A stretch of DNA of 64,000 nucleotides from F1-60-MAGs149 sp037133755 (GTDB taxonomy: Bacteria; Actinomycetota; Thermoleophilia; Gaiellales; F1-60-MAGs149): positions 1 to 64,000 of the forward strand of contig JBAXNN010000009.1 of the NCBI GenBank assembly GCA_037133755.1. The letters run 5' to 3'. Position 1 is the first letter of the stretch, and every line of letters starts with the position of its first letter. This document shows positions 55,720 through 62,704 of this stretch, one piece after another. Position numbers and translations under genes: made by a program. The notes under the pieces were generated by a model that saw only the letters and a list, made by a program, of their open reading frames with translations, ran no database searches and had not been told where the DNA came from.

Positions 55720-56214
55720 CTACCCGGCGCGCGGCGGGAGCCGGGCACCACGACGCAGGCGCTCGAGTTCACGCGGTGCCACGGGACGCCACGCGCCCGG
55801 CTCCAGATCCCCTAGCTCGATGTCGCCGAGTCGCGTACGCAGGCCGCTGCAGGTGATGCGCTCAGCCAGGGGAAACGCCGGATTGGCGAGGCGCTGTGCC
55901 AGTGACGCATCGGCCAAGAGCAGTTCGAGCCCGGCACCCACCTCGCTGCGACCGAGCACGGGGTGCAGGGTCCCCGGGTGCACAAGCTGGATCGGCTGAT
56001 TCGCACGTCGATGGAGCACCACTCCGGTGGGGCCCGAACCAAGCGGTTGGCCATCGAGCAGCACACGGTCGGCAGAGCCGACCTGCAGGGCGGGATCGGT
56101 GCACGCGGCTCCGTTCACGGTTACGCGGTCCGTGCGGAGAAGACCCTCGACCTCGCGGCGTGTGCCGAGACCCGCTGCCGCGAGATACCGGTTGAGTCGG
56201 ACCGTGCCCGACAT
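55720..56214 (-). CDS. Degenerate RsuA/RluB-family protein with S4 domain
   Basis: A 164-residue protein. Residues 1-60 are an S4 RNA-binding domain (RLNRYLAAAGLGTRREVEGLL, RVTVNG). Residues 85-120 (HPVLGRSEVGAGLELLLADASLAQRLANP, in parts) line up with the catalytic GRLDxxTxGLLLLTNDGxLAxRLxxP of small-subunit-type pseudouridine synthases. The catalytic aspartate is glutamate and the motif is otherwise changed. The middle of the catalytic domain is missing; the end (LGDIELGDLEPGAWRPVAPRE) again matches. Normal length is about 240. It probably binds RNA without modifying it. Confidence 0.75.
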   Translation of the reverse strand: MSGTVRLNRYLAAAGLGTRREVEGLLRTDRVTVNGAACTDPALQVGSADRVLLDGQPLGSGPTGVVLHRRANQPIQLVHPGTLHPVLGRSEVGAGLELLLADASLAQRLANPAFPLAERITCSGLRTRLGDIELGDLEPGAWRPVAPRELERLRRGARLPPRAG

Positions 56215-56220
56215 GAGGAT

Positions 56221-57495
56221 CTAGGCGGACTCTTCGGCCGGCAGCTCGGTCGACATGTGACCGCCGGTCGTGACGAGCGTCGGACGGACGTCACGCTCGA
56301 TGGAGTCTGCCGTGACGATGCACCGGGCGATATCCGAGCGGCTGGGCAGCTCGAACATGACGTCCGTGAGCGCGTTCTCGATGATCGAACGCAGTCCCCG
56401 CGCTCCGGTTTCGCGCTCGAGGGCCTTGTCGGCGATTGCCCAGAGGGCGTCGTCGTGGAAGACCAGTTCGGCGTTGTCGTATTGGAAGAAGCGCTGGTAC
56501 TGCTTGGTGAGGGCGTTCTTCGGCTCGACCAGGACCTGCACCAGCTGCTCGCGGCCGAGCTGATGGACGGTGCTGATGATCGGCATGCGGCCGACGAACT
56601 CGGGGATCAGTCCAAACTGGACGAGATCCTCCGGGCGCACCTCCTGCAGCAGCTCGGCGGGCTCGGTGACGCGGGTCTCGCGCATCTCGGCGCCGAAGCC
56701 GACGACGTTCTTGCCCACGCGCCGTTCGATGATGCGATCGAGGCCGGCGAATGCGCCACCGCAGATGAAAAGGATGTTTGTCGTGTCGATCGACAGGAAC
56801 TCCTGATGCGGATGCTTGCGGCCACCCTGTGGCGGCACCGACGCGACGGTTCCCTCGAGGATCTTCAGGAGCGCCTGCTGAACGCCCTCACCCGAGACAT
56901 CGCGCGTGATCGAGGGGTTCTCCGACTTGCGGGCAACCTTGTCGATCTCGTCGATGTAGATGATTCCGGTCTCGGCCTTCTTGATGTCGAAGTCCGCGGC
57001 CTGGATCAGCTTCAGCAGGATGTTCTCGACGTCCTCACCGACGTAGCCCGCCTCGGTCAGTGCCGTGGCATCCGCGATCGCGAACGGGACGTCGAGGATG
57101 CGCGCCATCGTCTGTGCGAGCAGCGTCTTGCCGCAGCCGGTCGGGCCGAGCAAGAGAATGTTCGACTTGCCGAGCTCGATGTCGCCATCAGACTCGGCGG
57201 CCATGCGCACGCGCTTGTAGTGGTTGTACACGGCGACCGACAGCATGCGCTTGGCCTCGTCCTGACCGATCACGTAGTCGTTCAGGAACGTGTACATCTC
57301 CTGCGGCGCAGGCAGCGAGCGGGTATCGAGCGACGTTGGAGCCTTGAGCTCCTCTTCGATGATCTCGTTGCAGAGATCGATGCACTCGTCGCAGATGTAG
57401 ACGCCGGGACCGGCGATCAGCTTCCGCACCTGTCGCTGCGTCTTGCCACAGAAGGAGCAGAGAAGCTGCTCGCCGGTGTTGTCCGACGGCGTCAT
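56221..57495 (-). CDS. clpX: ClpX ATPase subunit
   Basis: An AAA+ unfoldase of 424 residues that feeds ClpP. The N-terminal zinc domain has CSFCGKTQRQVRKLIAG and ICDECIDLC. Walker A is GPTGCGKTLLAQT, Walker B IIYIDEIDKV, and GGAFAGLDRIIERR holds the loop before the ClpP-binding IGF-type region. It starts 1 bp after the stop of clpP. Confidence 0.98.
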   Translation of the reverse strand: MTPSDNTGEQLLCSFCGKTQRQVRKLIAGPGVYICDECIDLCNEIIEEELKAPTSLDTRSLPAPQEMYTFLNDYVIGQDEAKRMLSVAVYNHYKRVRMAAESDGDIELGKSNILLLGPTGCGKTLLAQTMARILDVPFAIADATALTEAGYVGEDVENILLKLIQAADFDIKKAETGIIYIDEIDKVARKSENPSITRDVSGEGVQQALLKILEGTVASVPPQGGRKHPHQEFLSIDTTNILFICGGAFAGLDRIIERRVGKNVVGFGAEMRETRVTEPAELLQEVRPEDLVQFGLIPEFVGRMPIISTVHQLGREQLVQVLVEPKNALTKQYQRFFQYDNAELVFHDDALWAIADKALERETGARGLRSIIENALTDVMFELPSRSDIARCIVTADSIERDVRPTLVTTGGHMSTELPAEESA

Positions 57496-57496
57496 C

Positions 57497-58081
57497 TCAG
57501 CGGTGTTCGATGACCTGGTCGATGATCCCGTACGTCTTGGCCTCTTCAGCGCTCATGAAGTTGTCGCGCTCAGTGTCCTGCTTGACCTTCTCCGCCGGCT
57601 GACCGGTGTGGAGCGCAAGCAGACGATCGAGGTTCTGGCGCATGTCGATGATCTCACGAGCGTGGATCTCGATGTCGGTGGCCTGGCCTTGGAATCCGGC
57701 GGAGACCTGATGGATCAGGATCTTCGAGTTCGGCAGCGCCATCCGCTTGCCCTTCTTGCCGCCGGCGAGCAGGAACGCGCCCATCGACATCGCGATGCCG
57801 CAGCAGATGGTCTGCACGTCGGGCTTGATGAACTGCATCGTGTCGTAGATCGCCATGCCGGCGTAGACCGAGCCGCCCGGGGAGTTGATGTACAGCGAGA
57901 TGTCCTTGTCCGGGTCCTCTGACTCAAGATGGATCAGCTGCGCGACGATCAGATTCGCGATCTGGTCATCCACGGGCGTGCCGAGAAAGATGATCCGCTC
58001 GCTGAGGAGGCGGCTGTAGATGTCGAAGGCGCGCTCGCCGCGCGATGTCTGCTCGACGACCATGGGGACCAGAGGGCTCAC
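57497..58081 (-). CDS. clpP: ClpP protease subunit
   Basis: The 194-residue serine protease ring subunit. The catalytic serine is in GIAMSMGAFLL, where most relatives have GQAASMGA, and the histidine in ILIHQVSAGFQGQATD. NSPGGSVYAGMAIYDTM is the oligomer region. Placed between tig and clpX, the classical tig-clpP-clpX order. Only one ClpP is present in the window. Confidence 0.97.
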   Translation of the reverse strand: MSPLVPMVVEQTSRGERAFDIYSRLLSERIIFLGTPVDDQIANLIVAQLIHLESEDPDKDISLYINSPGGSVYAGMAIYDTMQFIKPDVQTICCGIAMSMGAFLLAGGKKGKRMALPNSKILIHQVSAGFQGQATDIEIHAREIIDMRQNLDRLLALHTGQPAEKVKQDTERDNFMSAEEAKTYGIIDQVIEHR

Positions 58082-58131
58082 GTTGGGACCTTTCGGTGGT
58101 GGTTCGGTGTTTCCTGCACGGGCGACGCGGA

Positions 58132-59511
58132 CTAGTTGTCCGCGTCCTCCCCATCATCGTCCTTCGCTGCGACGTCCGTCGCCGGCTTGCGCTTGTTGGC
58201 GCGTGCCTCGGCCTCGTCGGGCGAAATCTCCTTGGCGGCGGCGACGGCATGATCGAGTGCGTCGCGCAGCGTCAAGTCGCGGCGCACGTCCTCGCGCATG
58301 GCGGCGTCGTTCATGATCCGCTCGATGACCTCGTCGGACTCGGCCTCTTCCGCCGCCTGCTCCGCGATGAACGCGCGCAGCGTGGCGTCGTCGACCTTGA
58401 TGCCGTTCGCCTCGATGTAGGCGTCGAGCGCGAGCTCTTCGCGGACCTCGCGGCCGGCTTCGGGCATGAGCTCCATGTACAGCGAGTTCATGTCGCGGCC
58501 GATCATCTGCATGTACTGCTCGAGGCTGATGCCCTGTTGCTGCAGGGAGCGCGCCATCGACTGCATGCGGTCATCGATGCGGCGGGCGACCATGGACGGC
58601 GGGATCTCGACCTCGGCCTGCGCACCGAGGTCCTGAAGGACGTTGCGACGGAACGCACCGTCAGCCTCGTTCTTGGCGGTCTCGGAGCGGGCCGTGCGAA
58701 TGTCGTCACGGAGTTCGGCAAGCGTGTCGAAGCCCGCCATGTTCTTCGCGAAGTCGTCATCGAGGTCGGGCAGTACGCGGGCACGAACCTCCTTGACGGT
58801 GACGGTGAAGACCGCCTCGGCGCCAGCGAGCTTCTTCGGCTTCTGGTCGGCGGGCAGGGTCATCCCGACGTCCTTCACGTCGCCGGTCTTCATGCCGATG
58901 ATGGCCTCGTCCAGTTCGTCGAGCAGGCGTCCGGAGCCGGCCTCGACCATCAGGTCGGTAGCCTGGGCGTCCTTGATGAGGTGGCCGTCCACGGCGCCAC
59001 TCATGTCGACCAGCACCTGGTGCCCGGCCTCGACGGCAGCGTCGATCGGCTGGAACTCGGCCCCCGCCAGGCGGATGCGCTCCAGCTCTTCGTCGATCGC
59101 CTCGTCGGAGACATCGGCGGTGGGGCGCACGGCTGCGAGCTCGAGCTGCTTGGGGAGCTCGGCCTTCGGCGGGATCGCGACGGTGCCCGTGAACACGAAC
59201 GGCGATCCCTGCACCGGCGGGGTGTCGAAATCGATCTCAGGACGGTCGATACCTTCGACCGCGGTTGCGGCGCAGGCCCGCCGCCACCAGCTGTCGATGT
59301 GGGTGCGTAGTGCCTCCTCGGCGACGGCCTCCTCACCGATCCGCTGACGGATGACGGCGATCGGTGCCTTGCCCGGCCGGAAGCCGGGGATGCGCATGTC
59401 CTTGCGAAGGTCGTTGAGCGCATGCTCGAACGCATGATTGACGTCATGCGCGTCGACCTCGACGCGGATCTTGACCTTGTTGTCCTCGAGGGTCTCTACA
59501 GCGGTTTCCAT
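58132..59511 (-). CDS. tig: Trigger factor
   Basis: A ribosome-bound chaperone of 459 residues. The N-terminal ribosome-binding part has MRIPGFRPGKAPIAVIRQR near residue 38. The middle corresponds to the PPIase domain (VEAGHQVLVDMSG, FTVTVKEVRARVLPDLDDDFAK). A helical C-terminal chaperone part ends in an acidic tail (DDDGEDADN). I chose the ATG at 59511; GGAGAAAGAAG lies just upstream. The frame beyond has no family sequence. Confidence 0.96.
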   Translation of the reverse strand: METAVETLEDNKVKIRVEVDAHDVNHAFEHALNDLRKDMRIPGFRPGKAPIAVIRQRIGEEAVAEEALRTHIDSWWRRACAATAVEGIDRPEIDFDTPPVQGSPFVFTGTVAIPPKAELPKQLELAAVRPTADVSDEAIDEELERIRLAGAEFQPIDAAVEAGHQVLVDMSGAVDGHLIKDAQATDLMVEAGSGRLLDELDEAIIGMKTGDVKDVGMTLPADQKPKKLAGAEAVFTVTVKEVRARVLPDLDDDFAKNMAGFDTLAELRDDIRTARSETAKNEADGAFRRNVLQDLGAQAEVEIPPSMVARRIDDRMQSMARSLQQQGISLEQYMQMIGRDMNSLYMELMPEAGREVREELALDAYIEANGIKVDDATLRAFIAEQAAEEAESDEVIERIMNDAAMREDVRRDLTLRDALDHAVAAAKEISPDEAEARANKRKPATDVAAKDDDGEDADN

Positions 59512-59584
59512 GCGCTTCTTTCTCCGACGGCTGGGGCCAGTGCGGATCGCCATCGTACGGGATCATGCGATGCGGGCATTCCGA

Positions 59585-59667
59585 TGCGGGTGAGAGGACT
59601 TGAACCTCCACGGGGTCTCCCCCACCAGGACCTAAACCTGGCGCGTCTACCATTTCGCCACACCCGC
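59585..59667 (-). tRNA. tRNA-Leu (anticodon UAG)
   Basis: The 83-nt type II tRNA has acceptor GCGGGTG/CACCCGC, anticodon stem CCAGG/CCTGG with loop TTTAGGT and anticodon TAG, a long variable arm and T-arm GAGG TTCAAGT CCTC. Discriminator A; CCA is not encoded. Confidence 0.96.
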
Positions 59668-59676
59668 GCTCCCGGA

Positions 59677-59682
59677 ACGGTA
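59677..59682 (-). promoter_or_regulatory. Candidate -10 box of tRNA-Leu
   Basis: TACCGT on the minus strand ends 10 nt before the tRNA 5' end. It is identical to the box before tRNA-Arg. Confidence 0.5.
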
Positions 59683-59693
59683 TCGGAGACGGT

Positions 59694-60131
59694 TCAGCTG
59701 GCGGCAGCAGCAGGTGCTTGGGCCGGTACCGGTTGCACTGCCGGCGCGGCTTGGGCCGAGCTTGCGGATGTAGCGACCGGCTGGTTGGCGGCAGCCTGCG
59801 CAGTTGCCGCGGCGGCGGCGGCTTCCTTTGCCGTCGCGGCCTTCTGTGCACGCTGGACGGCCTGCAGCATTCGCTGTTGACGTGCCTCGGTGGTCGACAC
59901 GAGGTGGTTGTAGCGTCGAACCAGGGTGCGGTTCTGCTTCGTGAGCGTTGCGTCGTGAGCGGCCGAACGCTGCGCGAGCGACTGCCAGCCGAGTGCCTCG
60001 GACCTCCACTGTGCGGCAGCATTCGTGGAACGTCGAGCCTCGCCGTAGAGCTTGAACGAGATGGTGCTGGCCAGTGCCAACGCGATCACGAGTCCGCTGA
60101 TGACGACGAGGGAGTACCGCGTGCGGCGCAT
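59694..60131 (-). CDS. Small anchored coiled-coil protein, cassette copy 1 (B)
   Basis: I do not recognise this 145-residue protein. Residues 7-27 are a membrane anchor (SLVVISGLVIALALAST). Residues 40-95 are predicted helical with W-R-S-E-A-L-G-W-Q and LVRRYNHLV. The last 50 residues are alanine/glutamine/proline-rich. It is a paralogue of the 109-residue protein at 62.0 kb, sharing W-x2-EA-x-GWQ-x2-AQ and LVR[RK]YN. Its ATG overlaps the stop of the gene before it (TGATG). Confidence 0.75.
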   Translation of the reverse strand: MRRTRYSLVVISGLVIALALASTISFKLYGEARRSTNAAAQWRSEALGWQSLAQRSAAHDATLTKQNRTLVRRYNHLVSTTEARQQRMLQAVQRAQKAATAKEAAAAAATAQAAANQPVATSASSAQAAPAVQPVPAQAPAAAAS

Positions 60132-60520
60132 CAGTCATCGCCCTCTTCGCGCTCGCCAGAGGCCTCGCGTGCTCCGTCGTCGCCGGCTCCGTGTTCGTTG
60201 GCAGCGACGGCGTCGAGCGAGGCGACGGTCACGGGTGGCTCGTTAGCGGTGATGGCTGGCTGAGCCACGGGTGCTGAGGTGGCCGGGGCGGGAGCAGCCA
60301 ATTGCACCTCTTGGGCAGGCGGCGTCGTCGTCGGCGTACGGAGCGCGTCGACGGGGTTCGTCGCCCCGGTCGGCGGCACGAACTGCTGGCGCAGATCGGT
60401 CGACTGAGCGAGGGCGGGATCGCCCTGATGGTCGAGCAGCGTGGCCATCGTGAGCGCCACGATGGCGAGCGACAAGCCGAGGACGCCGCTGATGATGAGG
60501 CGGGTGCGGGAAAGCTTCAT
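60131..60520 (-). CDS. Small anchored Pro/Ala-rich protein, cassette copy 1 (A)
   Basis: An unrecognised 129-residue protein with an N-terminal anchor (RLIISGVLGLSLAIVALTM), then proline/alanine/threonine-rich sequence and an acidic tail (EREEGDD). Residues 51-54 are TGAT, like the core of ApbE flavinylation sites. It is followed directly by gene B, as its counterpart at 62.35 kb is followed by B'. The ATG at 60520 was preferred to an upstream start because the anchor then lies at the N-terminus. Confidence 0.7.
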   Translation of the reverse strand: MKLSRTRLIISGVLGLSLAIVALTMATLLDHQGDPALAQSTDLRQQFVPPTGATNPVDALRTPTTTPPAQEVQLAAPAPATSAPVAQPAITANEPPVTVASLDAVAANEHGAGDDGAREASGEREEGDD

Positions 60521-60592
60521 GACCCCATCATCCGAGCCGTTCTGGCGGGTTGCATGAGGCTTCGATGAGAGTCCTCTCATCGCCCGCCGCCC

Positions 60593-61129
60593 TCAGACGT
60601 CGCTGGCGGTGCGCTTCGCGCTCTTCGGCGGCGCGCCACCGGTGAAGCGCCAGGCTGCTGCGCCGACGACCAGGGCGATGCCGAGGCCGTAGAGCCCGAG
60701 GATGACCGGATTGCCGGTGTCGGTGCCAAGCCAGAGACCGTGGATCATCGCGGCGGCCCAGAACACGTAAGCGAAGTAATGCAGGCCGCGCCAGAAGCGG
60801 AACGACACCTTCTTGCGCTTGCGCAAGGCGAAGCTGAGGGGCAGCAGGAGCGCGAGCCACAGCGCGATGGCGCCCAGAATGATCGATGGTCGTGCGTCGA
60901 TACCGATCACGCTGAGCCACGGGACCTTCGCGTACTTGTCGAGCACGAGCGCGACGACGTGGCTGATGATCAGGAGGAGTCCGAACGACTGCAGGACCTG
61001 ATGGAGTTCGACCGCGCCCTTCGGTGATTGCACGCCACGACCTGCGAGCAGCGTCCCCCACGCTGCGGTCAGCGTGTAGACGAGGACGGCGATTAGGCCC
61101 GTGGCACGCGCGATCTCCCAGAGAATCAT
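60593..61129 (-). CDS. Ferric-reductase-like transmembrane protein
   Basis: A 178-residue membrane protein with five or six spans. Histidines lie where b-haem ligands are expected: ELHQVLQSFGLLLIISH in one region and WRGLHYFAYVFWAAAMIHG in another, matching the ferric-reductase/MsrQ-type fold. It lacks NAD and FAD domains, so it would pass electrons to a partner. The ATG overlaps the stop of apbE (ATGA), a strong sign of joint function. Confidence 0.85.
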   Translation of the reverse strand: MILWEIARATGLIAVLVYTLTAAWGTLLAGRGVQSPKGAVELHQVLQSFGLLLIISHVVALVLDKYAKVPWLSVIGIDARPSIILGAIALWLALLLPLSFALRKRKKVSFRFWRGLHYFAYVFWAAAMIHGLWLGTDTGNPVILGLYGLGIALVVGAAAWRFTGGAPPKSAKRTASDV

Positions 61130-62019
61130 GCGAGTGCCTCGGCCCACGCGTCCGTCGTCGTCACGGTCTCGTCAAGCGCAATGCGCGCCGCGGGCACGTC
61201 GAGCGAGGCGAGGAACGCGGGATCCAGGACCACGCACGAGGCGAGGACGTCGGCGGCGACGGGGTCCTCGCCGACAACCACTGCCGTGCCGCGCGCACTC
61301 GGCGCGCCGGTGCGCGGATCGATCAGGTGGTGCGCGACGGTCCCATCGCCGAGCTGCCACTGGCGACGCTCGCTCGAGGAGGTGGCGATGCCCTCTCCCT
61401 CGTGCGCCAACACGGCACCGACCGCCGTCTCAATGCGGTGCGACCCGCGGATGATCGCGAGATCGCCGCCGGCGTCGATGATCAGGCGCTCGTCGTCGCA
61501 GCGGTCGGCGAGGAGCTCGCCCGCGCGCACGGCAGCCCAGGACTTGCCGATGCCGCCGAGGTCGAGCGAGGTGCCGGCGGGGATCGTAATCGTGCCGCTG
61601 CGCCGCGAGATCAGGATCTCGCCGACAGGTGCGGGCACGTGTGGAGCCTGCTGCGGGGCGTCGTCGCCCACTGCGCCGCGATACCCCCATGCTCGCAGCG
61701 CGTCGGCGAGGAGGGGCTGGAACAGGCCGCCGGTACGCTCGGACCAGTCGCGCGCGGCCTCCACGATGTCGAGGGTGGCAGCGGCGACCTCAACGGCAGT
61801 GCCTGCGCCCTGACTGATGCGCGACACATCGCTCGTCGCCTGAAAGCGCGACCACAGGCGCTCATCAGCTGCCACCGCATCGGCCGCAGCCTGGGCATCC
61901 TCGCCACTCACGCCACCGCCGTGATGAATACGCCAATCGGCGCCCATCGCCCGGAACGTCCAGTCGAGCATGGGCGTCGTGTTGTCCATCGGATTCAGGG
62001 TATCGGGGGCGGTTGGCAT
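61126..62019 (-). CDS. apbE: FAD:protein FMN transferase (ApbE family)
   Basis: This 297-residue enzyme attaches FMN from FAD to a threonine or serine of a target protein, usually outside the membrane. It has RAMGADWRIHH near the start, SLDLGGIGKSWAAVRAGELL, IDAGGDLAII, HLIDPRTGAPSARG and TTTDAWAEALA, all family motifs. No clear signal peptide is seen from the ATG at 62019. Coupled to the ferric-reductase-like gene downstream and to gene B' upstream (TGATG). Confidence 0.93.
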   Translation of the reverse strand: MPTAPDTLNPMDNTTPMLDWTFRAMGADWRIHHGGGVSGEDAQAAADAVAADERLWSRFQATSDVSRISQGAGTAVEVAAATLDIVEAARDWSERTGGLFQPLLADALRAWGYRGAVGDDAPQQAPHVPAPVGEILISRRSGTITIPAGTSLDLGGIGKSWAAVRAGELLADRCDDERLIIDAGGDLAIIRGSHRIETAVGAVLAHEGEGIATSSSERRQWQLGDGTVAHHLIDPRTGAPSARGTAVVVGEDPVAADVLASCVVLDPAFLASLDVPAARIALDETVTTTDAWAEALA

Positions 62020-62348
62020 CAGCTGGCCTTGGCGGTCGGCGCTGCTGCCGGTGCAGCCTGGACGGGCGCCGCGGTTTGCACGGGAGCGCTGGCCGAGACG
62101 GTCAGCGGAGCGGCCGGCTGTGCACTGACGGCCTTGGCCAGCCGGTTGTACTTGCGGACCAGCTTCTTGTTCAGGACGGTCAGCTGCGACGTGGCCTGAT
62201 TGGTCTGCTGTGCCGTTGCCTGCCAGCCAGCGGCCTCCTTCTGCCAGGCGTTGGCCTGATCGACCTGATGGACGGCGAAGGCGGTCGTGCCGGTGAGCAG
62301 CACGCCGAGCGTGCCGACGGTGATACGGGTGAGGGTGGAGCTCTGCAT
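62019..62348 (-). CDS. Small anchored coiled-coil protein, cassette copy 2 (B')
   Basis: A 109-residue paralogue of the protein at 59.69 kb. An N-terminal hydrophobic segment (ITVGTLGVLLTGTTAFAV) is followed by NAWQKEAAGWQATAQQ and LNKKLVRKYNRLAKAV, then an alanine/proline-rich tail. Function unknown. It is coupled to apbE by TGATG. Confidence 0.75.
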   Translation of the reverse strand: MQSSTLTRITVGTLGVLLTGTTAFAVHQVDQANAWQKEAAGWQATAQQTNQATSQLTVLNKKLVRKYNRLAKAVSAQPAAPLTVSASAPVQTAAPVQAAPAAAPTAKAS

Positions 62349-62351
62349 GGG

Positions 62352-62648
62352 TCAGTCCTCCTGGGACATGCCATCGTCGGAGCGCAGCTCCGCGACGCGA
62401 TAGGTGATCTGGGTCGTAGTCTGGGTGGAGGGCGCACGCGCGACGCGCGGGGCCTTCAGGACGGTCGGAGCGTTGACGGCCGGCGTGGCAAACGCACTGC
62501 GCGCTGCCTGTGAGGCCTGCAAGCCATCGCCACGGAGCGCCGCGGTGAGCGTGCTGCCGTAGGCGGCGATGCTGATCACGAGGGCGGCGGTGGCGAGCCC
62601 CACGAGGGCGCTGCGGATCGCCTTGGTGTTGGGGGTGCTGTTGTTCAT
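62352..62648 (-). CDS. Small anchored Pro/Ala-rich protein, cassette copy 2 (A')
   Basis: An unrecognised 98-residue protein. It has one membrane segment (SALVGLATAALVISIAAYG), a proline/alanine/threonine-rich middle and an acidic end (SDDGMSQED). In order, size and composition it is the counterpart of the 129-residue protein at 60.1 kb, though direct sequence similarity is low. It lies between the sensor kinase and B'. Start at the ATG 62648. Confidence 0.65.
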   Translation of the reverse strand: MNNSTPNTKAIRSALVGLATAALVISIAAYGSTLTAALRGDGLQASQAARSAFATPAVNAPTVLKAPRVARAPSTQTTTQITYRVAELRSDDGMSQED

Positions 62649-62704
62649 GTCCCCATCGTCGCGGGCCTGACCGCGCGGTTGATGAGGAGTCGATGAGGGT
62701 GTTC

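Noticed and set aside
59560..59600. Repeat of CGATGCGGG next to the tRNA-Leu 3' end, as a possible phage attachment site
   Set aside because: Only about 9 bp are repeated within 15 bp, and no integrase or other mobile gene is nearby.
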